Below are positions 34,801-46,640 of a DNA stretch of 64,000 nt, one piece after another (positions within the stretch are counted from its first letter, which is position 1; each line of letters begins with the position of its first letter). The DNA comes from Trichobilharzia szidati (Eukaryota > Platyhelminthes > Trematoda > Strigeidida > Schistosomatidae). The translations under genes and the position numbers were made by a program. The stretch covers positions 95,431,256 through 95,495,255 of the forward strand of contig OX235271.1 in assembly GCA_944472155.2 (NCBI GenBank). The letters run 5' to 3'. Under the pieces are notes generated by a model that searched no databases, had not been told where the DNA came from, and saw nothing but the letters and a program-made list of their open reading frames with translations.

Positions 34801-36776
34801 CGAATCTGTAAACACTTCGTCTAGTCGATAGTAGAACGGGAAAAGAAGAAGAGAGAAGAAATTGAAGTTACTAAGATTAAAAATGAAATTATCGCGAAGT
34901 TGTGTAATATACCCTAGGATATATTTGCTGTGATAAAGCTGCATAGAGAAAAGTATCTGATAAAACCGATTGTAGATTTCAGTAACAAACACACCGACGT
35001 ATATGCTGTCAAGATTTCTTGTAACAATAATGAGACTAACAGGAGAATAATTAAATGCTAGACTAGTAGATTTATTCGAATTATTGAGACGATGATGAAG
35101 AAATATTAGTCAGCGTAGATGCTAACAGTTTACATACTACGGCAAAACAAGAAGTCATTTCAAAAGACTTTATGTGCGCACGTCGAAGTATAAAAATTCC
35201 ACAATACCATATTTGGCACTCATTTTTATGTAATGAAAATAGTGTCAGGCATGAATTAACTGACCTTCTTACCACTATTAAATAAACAATTTTCTCCAAC
35301 CTTATAACATGAAGCTTTACTGTTATTATTCTTACCACATTTATAATCCTCTCATTTTCTGTGTGTTAATTTTCTCATTAGTGTAAACATCATTTAACCT
35401 CTGTAATAATTGTTATTTTTTGTTTTTCCCTTCACCGTGCTATGTCAAGAGAACATTAGATTCAATACTCTATAACATGCTAAAATTTCCATACTGTATC
35501 GACAATATTGTTTGAAACAAAGCCGCTGTTATTATTATTATAGTTATTATTCTCATTTTGTACTTTACACATTTTTGACTTTATTCCTACTTTAAAGGTG
35601 GACAAATTCCTGTGGTTACTTTTATTTATTTTGACGAGTTGATCATGGATTGATATCAGCTAGAGAACCATTGAAAACCAGGGAGTGCTAGACAGCTGTT
35701 CCATCTTAGCTCTTTGGGAATCACTGACTCACGCACCCACCGACGGGTTTCGAACCCAGGACCTTCTGGTTATAAGGCAAGCTGGTATCCCAAACTAGGA
35801 TGAAACAGCTCTCCAGTACTCCATTCACGTTTTCAATGGTTATCTAACTGATATCAATCCGTGGTCCATCTCGTCAAAACAAATCTAATCCTTAGAAACT
35901 AACTATTGCAAACTTTTATTTATATTTCGAGTAAATTAGACACAATATTGTAACAAATGTTGAGAATTCCATGCTGTTTTATAAGTACTGTTTTTGCCAT
36001 AAAGCAGATTATTATCATGTCTACTTATATGGCTTTAGTGGCACTGAGATAAGACTAAATGAAGACGATCTAAAAGACAGAACACAATTATCCGTAGAAG
36101 AGATAATAAAATAGGGTAGAATTCTGTCTAACAGTAACAATGTATTCCATATCTGAAGGAATAACCATAGAATCTTCTATCTCGCCAACAATAGTGGAAA
36201 TGTTTATGAATTTTCTGGAAGAAACTGTTAGTGGTTGTAGAGGACACACTAGTAATAATGAAGAGGAATGATGTGAGGAAGCTCTTCTCACACATAAACT
36301 GTTATGCAAACTCAATAAAAGTTACTATGGAAACAGAGGTTGAATTTGGAGAACTATTCATGCTAGACTGCAAAGTACTCAGAATGCCAGATGGTGGTAA
36401 ACAACATATTCTGACAGATTGCTTGATTATCGTTCAGCTCACCCACTCACAGTAAAAAGAAGGCTAATAAATGGTCCTACAGATAGAATACGTCGACTGG
36501 CAATAACAGCAGATGACCACAGAAAAAGAAATAAGTGTCTTATTCGAACTGCCCGAAAATATTCATCAAAGATCATAAAAGAAAGAAAACAGGAAAAGAA
36601 GTAAAAAACAGGAGACGATAAAAAAGATGACGATTATCGACAGATGGCAACAATACCACACAAAAAGGTACAATTGAAGGGAATGTAAAGTAGCCTGAAA
36701 CAAAGATTGAGATTCAAACAAAGTTTAAATCAAACAATCCAATTAGGAGCAAAATAAATCAAATGAAGGCAATGAA
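34801..36776 (+). pseudogene. PLE-d RT and linker, 5' part (interrupted)
   Basis: 34920-35010 reads AVIKLHREKYLIKPIVDFSN (the RPIVDF region of PLE RT). Then come fragments such as LVSVDANSLHTT (motif A) to about 35290. An unrelated stretch and a SINE-1B pair follow. From about 36225 VVVEDTLVIMKRNDVRKLFS (motif C, the YVDD box decayed to VVED), TMETEVEFGELFMLDC, RLLDYRSAHPLTVKRRLING and FKSNNPIRSKINQMKA follow in changing frames. The PLE-a copy interrupts at 36776. The GIY-YIG part resumes at 38909-39165. Old and inactive. Confidence 0.82.
35620..35900. repeat. SINE-1B inverted pair nested in PLE-d
   Basis: A minus-strand piece (35630-35785, box B complement tttcgaacccag) is joined to a plus-strand hammerhead-like and 3' piece (35790-35900). 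Tails point outward. Confidence 0.82.
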
Positions 36777-38908
36777 TTCCATATTAGTTTGTTTATTAGA
36801 TATCTCACACAGTGAAACAGTATTATTTACTGCATGACGTTTCGAACAAAATTACGGGCACAATGTGCACTAACATTAAAACGACAAAAATGTGGAAAAC
36901 CTAACTTGACAAAACAAGAGATAGAAGCCCTGAAACACCTTAAGAATAACAAGAATATAGTTATCACAAAGTCGGACAAAGGAAATGCAACAGTAGTATT
37001 AGACAAATCAGAATATTTGGACAAGGTAAATACTCACATACAAACAGGACCATATGAGGAAATTAATAAACCAATGGATACAGTTATGAATAAAGTTAAG
37101 AAATCCACAGCGGACCTTATACGCCGAATGAAGCCGTTTCTAGGTGAGTCTAAGTGGTTTAATTTAATGCCCAAAACTAATAATCCCAGTAGGATGTATG
37201 GTGTTGTTAAAGTTCATAAGTCAGGATACTCTATTAGGCCTATAGTTGATTTTAGAAATTCACCTACTTACGAATTATCTAAATATTTAGCTATGGTATT
37301 AAATCCCCTAAAAATCCACTCGAAATCTAGACCAACTAATTCTTATGAACTCAAACATAGATTAGATAATTTAAAATTAGATAATGAAGAAAAAATGGTT
37401 AGTTTTGACATTGTCAGTTTATACACACGTATACCAATAAATATTGCTATGGAGGCAGTCAGAAACGAACTCATTTCTAACCAAGAACTCGAACTTAGGA
37501 CAAAAGTGCCACTTGAGGACATAATGCTGAGAGTACAGCTATGCCTGACTTCCACAGTATTTAAATTCCAAGGGAAAATATACAAACAAACTGAGAGAGC
37601 TGCCATGGGATCACAAATATCCCCAGTGGTAGCAGATATATTCATGGATAAGTGAGAAAGCATAGCGAGTGAAACGTTCACCCCCACCCCAAAAGCATGG
37701 TGGAGGTACGTAGATGACACATTCACTGTACTTAGAACACAAGATGTAGATAGGTCTTTCGAACACATCAACTCGAAGGTTGAAACAATTCAATTCACTT
37801 ATGAATTGGAAAATCAGGAAGGGGAACTCCCGATGTTAGATTGCAACGTAAAAAGGAAAGAAGATGGGAAGTTAAACACTAGTGTTTACAGGAAACCCAC
37901 ACACTCAAACAGATATTTGGACTTCCGATCATCCCATCCTATGTCAGTAACAATAGGATTGGTGAAATAATTAAATGACAGAGCACAAAAACTAAGTAGT
38001 ACCGAGGAAAATTTAAAACAGGAACTGATACACATAAAAGAAGCCTTGAAACTTAATGATTACCCGGATAAATTAGTCAGGAAATATGTAAGGAAATGTA
38101 AAACTAAAATAAATAATGATAGTAGCGATAATGATAATAACAATAATAAGGATAATAATAATAGTGATAATAATATTAATGACGACACCAACAATAAGGA
38201 ACCTAAATCATCAGTAGTAATTCCATACAAGGAAGGAACCTCGGAAGCCTTACGCAGAATTCTTAACAAAGCAGGAATAAAAATGGCATTCAAACCCACA
38301 AACTCAATTAGAAACAAGCTTTGGCGGTTAAAGGATCTCACCAGTGGAGCCAATAAAACAAAACAATTTAGTTTATCTAATACCCTGCAATGATTGTCAG
38401 GTCAAATACATAGGTCAAACTAGTAGAACAGGGTCAGTCAGACTAGCTGAACATAAAATCTTAGCAAAATCCAGATTGGTTGATGCAAATAAGATAAGAA
38501 ATCTAGAGAATAGTTCAGCTATAGTACTACATGCAGTTACATACAACCATACAATAGGATGGGATAGGATGACAGTTTTAAAATCTAATGTCACAGGGTA
38601 TAGGGAGAGATTGGTAACAGAAGCTTTGTTTATCGAATCAACTACAAATACATGTAATAGGAATGATTCATCACCTGTCCCAGATATCTGGAAAATTCTA
38701 CTACCCGTACGACGACAAATAGGAGAGAATAAAGAAAACTATAAAACTCAAGTTTCAAAGTCGTGTGATCAAAATTGATATGATTATGAACAATAAATTT
38801 CGTTGGAAACGTCATCCAGTAAATAATACTGTTTCACTGTGTGATATATCTAATAAACAAACTAATATGGAATCACTTACTACCACAGTGCCCAAGTTTT
38901 ACACATAT
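36777..38908 (+). mobile_element. PLE-a copy 1, nearly complete Penelope-like element
   Basis: The target duplication atgaaRgcaatga (36763-36775, 38909-38921) delimits it exactly. Inverted terminal arms of about 66 bases lie at 36777-36843 and 38806-38872. Between them is a single RT/endonuclease gene that is almost readable. The RT lacks its N-terminal part compared with full-length PLEs, so this copy was probably 5' truncated when it inserted or derives from a truncated source. It is inserted in the linker of an older PLE-d copy. Confidence 0.93.
36834..38778 (+). pseudogene. PLE-a reverse transcriptase with GIY-YIG endonuclease
   Basis: The frame opens at 36834 and runs to a tga at 37653. 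It includes NIVITKSDKGNATVVLDKSE, YGVVKVHKSGYSIRPIVDF, MVSFDIVSLYTRIP (motif A Asp) and AMGSQISPVVADIFMDK (motif B). Past the stop the same frame has WWRYVDDTFTVL with an intact YVDD at 37707-37718, CNVKRKEDGKLNTSVYRKPT and, after a second stop (37968), the linker with an Asn/Asp run (38100-38190). A frameshift near 38340 leads to LVYLIPCNDCQVKYIGQTSR (GIY-YIG core) and LVTEALFIES (catalytic Glu region), ending at 38778. Only two stops and one frameshift break it, far fewer than in other copies. Such enzymes copy RNA at a nicked target and, when they have GIY-YIG, make the nick. Confidence 0.9.
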
Positions 38909-39165
38909 ATGAAAGCAATGAAATTTATAAAATCACTCATGCTGAATGTCCGATTAGATATGTTTAGATCACTCAATATAAGAGTGAACGAACATAAACG
39001 TCTAACTAAAGATGACCCCCAGAGAAACAGTAATTTAGAGACAAATTCACCTATAGTTACTAAGATCACCTTTGAACTTCATTTTCAAAAATGTGCTGTT
39101 CATGTTTTCTTTTCAATGCACATAATTTCAGCCTTAGTATTTGGTTCTTTTATTGTTCATTGATT
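38909..39165 (+). pseudogene. PLE-d GIY-YIG part, resumed after nested PLE-a
   Basis: It begins with the right copy of the target duplication. The frame reads MKAMKFIKSLMLNVRLDMFR and SLNIRVNEHKRLTKDDPQRN, the RxxEHK helix of the GIY-YIG fold, then LETNSPIVTKITFELHFQ. The first GIY-YIG strand is lost or garbled. This continues the linker that ends FKSNNPIRSKINQMKA at 36776. Confidence 0.8.
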
Positions 39166-39881
39166 TATCTGTCTAGAATAAAAAAAGAGAAAACTGTGTT
39201 CTGATTACATCACGGATAAAGCATTCAGTGACAAATATTCACTGATCTATATATAACACGTATATATATGTGCATATATGACATTCACGTTCATGTCAGT
39301 TTATTTGTCGTTTATTCAGCCATAATAAGCTGAATTACTTATCAGATAAATGTCTGCTAACAAAATTTGTTGTTTATTATTCATATCAGAGTAACTGCAC
39401 AACATTTTCTTTAGATATCTGGATTGCTTGCTTAGCTTTGTTTGTCTTATCGATAATAAACGTAAACATACAGCTGACATTTACTTGACACCTGGATGAA
39501 TGTTATCTATCTATCTATCTAAGTTTTGAAGATAAATCATGTCAAAAAAGTAAATCAATATGAAACAAATACAACACCTGTTGACTAAGCAATAAGAATA
39601 TTAAAGAAGTAAACTCCTTTCATTGCTTCTATCTACTGTGATGTCTGCTACTTATAGTAAACCGGAGAATGCTGTCGGAAAAGCAATGGTAATTTGTGTG
39701 GAAATGAAAAAGCCGATGAAATCGGTGATTGCACTGAGATGATTCCAGTAAAAGCAACATAAGCAACGTATTATTACTATGGTTTCCTTAATGTTCATTG
39801 TATTTTGTACTAATTAATACTAATTTTTACGTAAAAAGCGTCACTTTATCTACACATGGCTGAGATGAGGATGTCAAGACA
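39166..39881 (+). other. Intronic sequence with a short TATC microsatellite
   Basis: No gene recognised. (tatc)n of about four units at 39505-39522. Confidence 0.45.
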
Positions 39882-40330
39882 TATGTTATTTGGTTGGAGG
39901 ATTTCATCATGAGCTGACATCAATTAGAGAATCATTGGAAAACCTGCAGGGAGTACTGCCAGACAGCTGTTTCATCCTAGCTCTTTGGAACTCTTCATCA
40001 GTACGCAAGCACCAACGGGGTTCGAACCCAGGACCTTCTGGTTACGAGGCTAGCGAGCTCGTAGACCATTAAGGCGCTGGGACCTGATCCAATGGCTAAT
40101 CCGTGAATTTTAACTTCTGCCAATTCATGACATAGAGCGACAACTTCTCAGTATCTTCTTCGTTGAGTAACTGCCTCACCTTCAACCTTCCGCATCCTAC
40201 TGTTCACAGTTTCCCACCGGAACGCCAGATATATAGCCAGAATAGAGCCAGTCGCTAGTTAGCATCAGATCAATTTTCGGGTGTTAGTTTGTAGGAATTT
40301 TGTTTAATTGTTTAGAGGATTTCATCACCC
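39882..40330 (-). repeat. SINE-1A copy, full length, with a tandem junction
   Basis: Complete minus-strand copy. In its hammerhead-like segment four bases separate stem III (acagctgt) from the stem I strand (gtactg, 39953-39958). Its 5' end at about 40270 (gctagttagcatcagatcaa) runs into the 3' end of another minus unit (to 40325). Confidence 0.87.
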
Positions 40331-40344
40331 TGGAGAACTCCAGG

Positions 40345-40795
40345 ACCTAGCCTAAGAAATAACATCCACACATCTAATGCTAACGTTAAATCAGTGCTCC
40401 TATGTGATTCAAAGAGTTGGCGCGTACCTCATCGGAATCATTTGTAACAGGATGCTCTATAGTGAAGATCGGAGATAGATTCCGATAGTGAAACAATAAA
40501 GGACCTATTTCTCAACGAATATGCAGAAACAAACGGAGAAGGACTGAAAATATTATGAGGAGACCATTGAGGGACACCACGTGCTGAATGTTTTAATGAA
40601 ATCTGAATTTGGAAACAAAGGTTTAGGCGTTCGAAGGTCACATGTAGGAGACCATATAATGAGGATATGAATGCTTGTGTACAGCTGTGGAGCCGGTTGA
40701 AAGTGATCACAGAGGACTGTGTACAACAGAGGTTTGCTATTGAATCTCAATGCTTTTCTCAGAAGGCAATGAATGAATTACAGTTATGACAAACA
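40345..40795 (+). pseudogene. RTE-like LINE remnant
   Basis: RNNIHTSNANVKSVLLCDSK followed by W recalls the NSNVKSVLLYGSETW motif of the RTE family. Further on LWSRLKVITEDCVQQRFAIE resembles its C-terminal end. Heavily mutated, with no 3' tail recognised. Confidence 0.5.
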
Positions 40796-40799
40796 TTTA

Positions 40800-41035
40800 A
40801 TGGATGATGACTGGCAGTACAATCAAGGATGTCCACTTCTTCCTACTTAGCACTCGTCAGCTGAATGTACCTGCAGTCTCCACTAAGTGTTTCAAAAGAG
40901 ACTTGAAACCAGCACTCTTCATTTCAAACACCGTTATCCACTAGATCTCTTGAGTCACGACAACCATCTCTTGTGCAATCGAAGATCCTGAATTCCACTG
41001 CTTGTCACCATCCACCAAATTACTTCATATTAATC
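40800..41035. repeat. Sm-alpha-type SINE inverted dimer, degraded
   Basis: The left minus unit has a recognisable hammerhead at 40815-40865 (minus strand core CTGACGA, stem I weakened). The right plus unit keeps only the 3' end (gatcctgaattccactgctt, 40984 on). The shared outer ends ggtgacaagcag / ctgcttgtcacc are inverted. Confidence 0.75.
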
Positions 41036-41961
41036 CTCAGTCATCGTCAAAGCGTCTGCACTAGAGGTCTACTCGTCAACAGAGGCTAAACATTTCGTCA
41101 AAATCAATCAATAGGAAAATCAAAGCTGACTTAAAACTATCACCCTATCTTTAAAAACACACTAGGTGACATGAATCTCTAAGGTGTATCATAAAGAATT
41201 GGACGCAGTTAGGATTTAGAATTCACACAACCCACAACATGATAAAATAGGTTGAAAATCAGGGATTCAACGCAACAGAAAATAAAATCTCCATAGACTG
41301 GATGTTCTTAACATGATTTCTGAAAGTATTAGGTCAGCCCATTTATCTCACTATTGATAGAATTAATTTTATTTGGATAATTAGGTGGGAATTGGTTTTC
41401 TTGTGTTTCACTGAATCGTTTTGGAATCATCTAATCATTAAAGTTATTAAACCTGAGTGAAATTTAACTGAATGGTTCAGATGCAAGCTGAGCTACTGAT
41501 ACATATCGCCACTAAAAATAACCATTTTCGGGGGCAACACTGATATTACTTTAAAAAAACTTTGTAGTTTTAAACACAAAACGTATACTAAGCTGACTGT
41601 TTACACATTGATAAAAAAACCTTTTTATGTTCGTAGATTGAATCACTCTTACTTCAGACCTTAATGAAGGTCAAATTTAGGTCATTCTACAGAGTGAAAC
41701 CAAACAATCTTGACCATATTTTTTGAATGCCATTAGTAAACAACTGCTAGCAAACATGTCTGACGGGTTGTATATAAGCACGCGAACGAAGTCATCAAAA
41801 GTTTATGCCTGATAACCCAAAATTCAGTATTATTCTGATTTAAACACTGTTTTTTCAACTTTTCACCGAAATTCAGTTTTATGTCGGTTGCATAGATCAA
41901 TACAATCCCAAACCATGATTTAAGTTTTACCCTGTATACATTTATCAAGAATTGTTTTCAG
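41036..41961 (+). other. Intronic sequence, nothing recognised
   Basis: About 0.9 kb. No gene or repeat recognised. Confidence 0.4.
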
Positions 41962-42165
41962 GGTAATTCCATCGTGGGCAAATTTTGTTTTCATAAAGTC
42001 TCACACTGTTATACAGTATGATATGATTATGAGCAATAAAGTGTGCTCGAAACGTCATCAGTAAACATTACCGTATAACACTGTGAGACTTTATCAAAAC
42101 AAAATTTACCCATAATGGAATTACACTCTACCACAGTGCACAAGTTTTATTCTTATATCAATTGT
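41962..42165. mobile_element. PLE-a2 end palindrome (both terminal arms, no interior)
   Basis: The left arm 41965-42020 (taattccatcgtgggcaaat onward) and right arm 42060-42126 are inverted complements of about 55 bases. About 40 bases lie between them (gattatgagcaataaagtgt then gctcgaaacgtcatcagtaa). The arms match the terminal sequence of the PLE-a2 at 22690-22800. The whole coding region is deleted, leaving a hairpin-like miniature. Confidence 0.8.
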
Positions 42166-42811
42166 TTTCAGGGTATTTAACTGATTTTAAGAACCATTTC
42201 ATCACAAACCAAAATCACTAAACACTAAATAGCACTTGACGGCTACTGAGTCCTAGTTCAACCCCAATAAGCGTTAAATCAAAACCAAATACTGACTGCT
42301 AGTGTGAAAGTTTTAAGTAGGAGTGTCAACAGAAAACCGTGTAATAAACATTTATTTATGTTTATGGTTAGGATTGCCTAGCTGAGCATCCAATGTAATT
42401 GTAAACGGACAGTAGAATATATCATTCATTTACATGAAAGCTGGGCGTTACTTGTGGTGACTCCAGTGATAATAATGACCTGGTTAGCAGTTGAGTTACG
42501 TGCGTCAGATAGCAGAGCTCACGACTAGTAATTCGAAGGCCGCTGATTGAAATCGTTCAACGATTGAGATATCCATTTCAGGGTATGTCAATAAACATTT
42601 CTGACAATACCAATAAGGGGTCTGTTATCACATAAGAAGTAGAAACCTGTGAACCATTAAAAAGAGTAAGAATAAGGGGAAGTTGTTAGCATGAATGAAC
42701 AGGGAAGTAAAACGATATTCACATGCTAAGGGTGATATATGTATATATAACCACAGAACACGATAGTATTTCGTGGCATAATTGCTTGTTAACCAAATAA
42801 TGTATATTTGC
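42166..42811 (+). other. Intronic sequence, nothing firmly recognised
   Basis: 42450-42600 has a tRNA-SINE flavour (gtgcgtcagatagcagagct) but no proper box B. No gene seen. Confidence 0.35.
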
Positions 42812-43085
42812 TAGGTAGTGACTAGCAGTGGAATCCAAAGTGCTCATTTCGTTCTATTCAAGACTCATCATCTGGATATTTCTACATTCCCTTGCCCTCA
42901 TGTTCTAAGTGGTCTAGTGGGTAATTATTTGGAGTTTGAGACGATGGGTTCTGGGTTCGAGTCTCAGAGGAAACACCATCACTCACCGAGAATGTATGCA
43001 CATCCACCTGACAAGTTCCCAGTAGAAAGAAACGCGTATCCTAGGTTCTATTGCTTGCCAACATGCCCGAATGACTACAAGTGAA
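42812..43085. repeat. Sm-alpha-type SINE inverted dimer, internally deleted
   Basis: A left minus-strand hammerhead remnant (42833-42877, core ATGATGA after CCAG) sits next to a right plus-strand unit with box A (gtggtctagtgggtaa, 42909), box B (gggttcgagtctc, 42954) and a hammerhead remnant (cctgacaagttccc then gaaacgcgtatcct, 43008-43045). The left unit has lost its head. Confidence 0.8.
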
Positions 43086-44343
43086 TCCTCAAATACCGTC
43101 GAAGCGTCCGTACTAGACGCCGGTATGTCAACAGAGAACGGACATTTTGGTTCAGAAACTTTCCTTTGTCTTTCTTTCATGCTTCATACATTGTTTCACA
43201 AGGACCTATCAGTTCTCCTCTTTACAAATTATTTTGTTTCTCCACTATGTAATACTCTTGTAGAAGACAAAATAAGTAATATGCTACCAACAAATTCTTT
43301 TGAGTAGCGCGCGTCATATTTATATGTATCTTTAATTTTGTGGCACATTATTAGTTATGTCCTATAGTTTCAAATACTCCTGAATTAAAATACCCAAGTA
43401 TTTCTGCTGTAGAAGGTTTCACTTACATAGGGAAAAACTTAAAGAAATCTTATTTTTATTTTCTAAATAGAATGAGATTATATGAAATAACTTTATAATA
43501 TTTTATAAACCCTTAAGAAACCAATTACAACCTGTATTCAATATTTCAGTAGCGCACATTTTGTTCTAGGAAATATTTTTTAACAATTGGACATTCAACC
43601 AACGGTCAACATTAGTTTTAAATTGTGTACTACTAAACCGAAAGGAAAATTAGATATCGGCTCCATAAATTTTAACTCTCACTGGTTGATTTATTAAATT
43701 ATCCCATAAAATTATTTTTTCATTTTATAAATGTTATTATCCCATCTTGTTAGGACGTAAATTGTGTGATACACCTTCGTTTGGAAAGCATTTTTTTCTT
43801 TATTAACTTAGCGTGTAAACTCGAATAGATAGACTACGTGATGGGAGTGGATAAACAGTTCTAGCCTACTTAATTACACTAAACACCACTTAAGTCTTTG
43901 TAACATAATTTATAGATTTAGTTAGGTAATTCAATAATTCATTTTTAGGGTGTAATAAAGAAAATACAAGTGTCGCTGGCATTTTTCCAGAAGCCTACAT
44001 TCGGATAAGTCACTCACAAGTATTATAATAGTAATAATAGCTTCATTCTTGACGGGATGTTTACACAATATACAGAGTTCTGCGAGTAATCGACTGCATG
44101 ATATTTTGCCTTCATCCAAAATCTTCAAGTAAAAGAGCCATCTGTAGTTTTCCATGTGACGTACTGCTATTCGATCTGAAGCACCGACTACTCCTCTACA
44201 ATATTTTTCCATTGTCTCTGAACTATGTTCACTGGAAGTTTAAAGGTCGATTAAAAATATGCATGAGTACATTTGGCAACTCAGAAATATAACTGGATGA
44301 TTAAGACATTGATAACTGGAGAAATATGAAGTATTGTATTTAT
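43086..44343 (+). other. Intronic sequence, nothing recognised
   Basis: About 1.25 kb, AT-rich. Open frames on both strands lack recognisable motifs. Confidence 0.4.
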
Positions 44344-44830
44344 TATTGTTTCCTTTAATTCCTAGAGGAACAGAGGGCTTCAGCCGTGCGTCTCCATTGC
44401 GTTCGGTTCTCGGCTAGAGTCTTCACCTGGCTCCAAGTGTGCCCACATGCTTTCATCTCCTTTTCACATGACCTCCCCCAAGTCACCCTTGCACTGACGA
44501 CCAACTCGCCGCTTCCCTTTCGGGTTCCACTCGAGCGATGTCTTGTCTAGTGATGTCACTTGATGGTTTGTTTCCTCAGAGTATGGCCAATCCATCTCCA
44601 TTTCTTCCTGCCTATTTGTTTCACAATCGGTTCCTGCTGTGTTGGTTCGCTCATTGCCAGAGATCTCTGTTGCTGATCTTTCCTGACCGGCCATCTGATC
44701 TTGAGTATTGAGCGAAGACAACTGTTAATGAAGGTCTGTAGTTTGTTTGAGATGCTCTTTATGACGCTCAGTGCAAGTCTCTGATCCGTATAGTAGCACT
44801 GACTGACTTCACATTGGAGTTGAAAAACCA
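44344..44830 (-). pseudogene. RTE-type LINE 3' end
   Basis: On the minus strand: SISNKLQTFINSCLRSILKI and then RW, KKWRWIGHTLRK, SLEWNPKGKRRVGRQC (in a shifted frame), then the 3' UTR with gctgaagccctctgttcctc and an AT-rich tail at 44344. It begins at a 5' truncation near 44830 (SQCYYTDQRLALS). Confidence 0.88.
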
Positions 44831-44940
44831 GGAAGCCTAGGGATTCAAGCAGATAATGATGTGTCAAATAGCTTTGATAACAGTTCACCAATGTTGAATA
44901 CAATTCATCCTGTGAGAAAGCGAGCTTTAACGACAGCATT

Positions 44941-45176
44941 TGTTTTTATTCCTTTAGGTTCCCAGTGGAACATAGGGCTTCAAGCTGAAGCTTGGAATTT
45001 TCGGTAGCAGTGGTATTTAGTTTTACGGAATGGAGTTGTTAGCCTCATACCCAACCTTTCCTCTTTACCAGTCTTATTTCTGGAATAGCGAGGTAAAGGA
45101 GTGGGTCGGTTGGGGATCGAACCCCGAACCACTTTCGTGGTTGGCAAGCATTCTACCGCTGTGCCACCGACGCATG
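44941..45176 (-). repeat. SINE-3a copy with target duplication
   Basis: The target duplication cgacaRcat lies at 44931-44939 and 45178-45186. Read on the minus strand: tRNA-like head (ggcacagcggtagaatgctt, box B ggttcgatcccca), SINE-3 body, RTE-like tail at 44955-44990. Confidence 0.87.
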
Positions 45177-45186
45177 ACGACAACAT

Positions 45187-45879
45187 AGTATATTCAAACG
45201 CCTAACGATACTGTTCTCAATATCAGGCGTAACATGCATTTTCCCGGGATCATAAATATACAAATTCCACCAATGTTTAAGGTTACAAGGAACAAAACTA
45301 ATATGCCGCTAGCGCAGCCTAACACAAATGTTTCTTAATGCCCAAAGTAAACATTTACTTTAAGCAAACCTATTAGAATTTTATTTTCTCTATTTTTTGG
45401 TAGTATAACAGATTGTTTAAATGCCAAATGACTACTGGTTTATGCCTAAATTGATTTATTTGCCTGTCCAGTTTTTCCAGCGGATAAAGGGATTTATCAA
45501 CATTTTTTCTGTACAATTGACTGTATATGATAAGATAAAGAAAAGCTTGTGATAAATAAATGATCAATTTCATTCGCAAATGATTGCTAACATTGTTGAT
45601 AAAAGTGATGGATAAAGAGAATGAAAGTAGTGAAATGAGTCACAGAACCAATCATGATAAGAGAGCAGTCCCATAGAACGACTTTTCTCCTTGCGCTTAA
45701 ACTAAATCCCATTTTACTTTAAGTTTTAATATATAATAATCTAATGTGAACCTCATTTTTCTTGATTGGTACAGGTGAGTAACTTTATCTACTAACTCGT
45801 TATTCAAATAAGAGGCATTATGATAGGCGTCAATGTTTCACTCTTGTGTTTTAATTAACTGAGATTATCAAGTAGTGGT
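45187..45879 (+). other. Intronic sequence, nothing recognised
   Basis: No gene or repeat recognised. Confidence 0.4.
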
Positions 45880-46325
45880 TTTTGTAGGGATTTTGCTTGA
45901 TTGTTTAGAGGGTTTCATCATGAGCTGACATCAGTTAGAGAATCATTGGAAAACCTGCAGGGATTACTGGACAGTTGTTTTGTCCTAGTTCTTTGGCACT
46001 CTTCAGCACTACGCACCCGCCTTAGGGGTTGAACGCAGGACCTTCTAGTTACAAGGCTGACGAGCTCGCAGTTAATTAAACCGCGGAGAGCCGATCCAAT
46101 GGCCAGCTCATGAATTCTAACTTGGACCGGGTCCCAGTGGCTTATTGGTCTACGAGCTGGCTAGCCTTGTAACCAGAAGGTCGTGGGTTCGAACCCTGGC
46201 GGTGGGTGCTTACTGATGAAGAGTCTCAAAGAGCTAGGACGAAACAAATGTCCAGATCGCCATGCAGGTTTTCCAATGGTTCTCCAATTGATGTCAGCTC
46301 ATGAAGAAATCCTCCAACCAATCTA
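45880..46325. repeat. SINE-1A inverted pair
   Basis: The minus-strand copy (45885-46115, hammerhead-like segment 45962-46010) changes at about 46120 to a plus-strand copy (box A gtggcttattggtctacgag, box B gggttcgaaccctg at 46186, hammerhead-like segment 46208-46255). The tails point outward. Confidence 0.86.
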
Positions 46326-46389
46326 AATGAGATTACTTTCGCTCTTTCACTGCAGTGTTTTAACGCATGGCTATTAGATTTCAAGTGTT

Positions 46390-46640
46390 AGTTAATAGGA
46401 AGCTGACTAGTTTAGAGTTTTACTACAGGTTCATATCAGCTACAGAATCACAGAAAACCACGGAGTACTGAACTTTTACTTCGTCATAGTTTGGGACTCT
46501 TCGTCGATGTGTACCCCATCGGGTATCAAACGCCAGAATCCGGGTCACGACGACAGGTGACTGACCATTCAGTTACTAGGCTGGAATCTAATGGCCCATG
46601 AAGTCTAAATTCTGTCAATTCACGATTTGTGCATAACAAG
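46390..46640 (-). repeat. SINE-1 copy, strongly diverged
   Basis: Recognisable phrases on the minus strand include the 3' end with aaccacggagtactga and ctggaatctaatggcccatg. Hammerhead and box B positions are mutated. Ends about 215 bases before exon 5. Confidence 0.6.

Noticed and set aside
37343..37771. 142-codon minus-strand open frame
   Set aside because: Antisense of the well-supported PLE-a RT.
38770..38830. Possible hammerhead in the PLE-a right end (gattatga ... gaaacgtc)
   Set aside because: GAAAC and GTC are present and a short stem is possible, but no CUGANGA core could be placed, also in related ends near 8490, 15760, 22800 and 42040.
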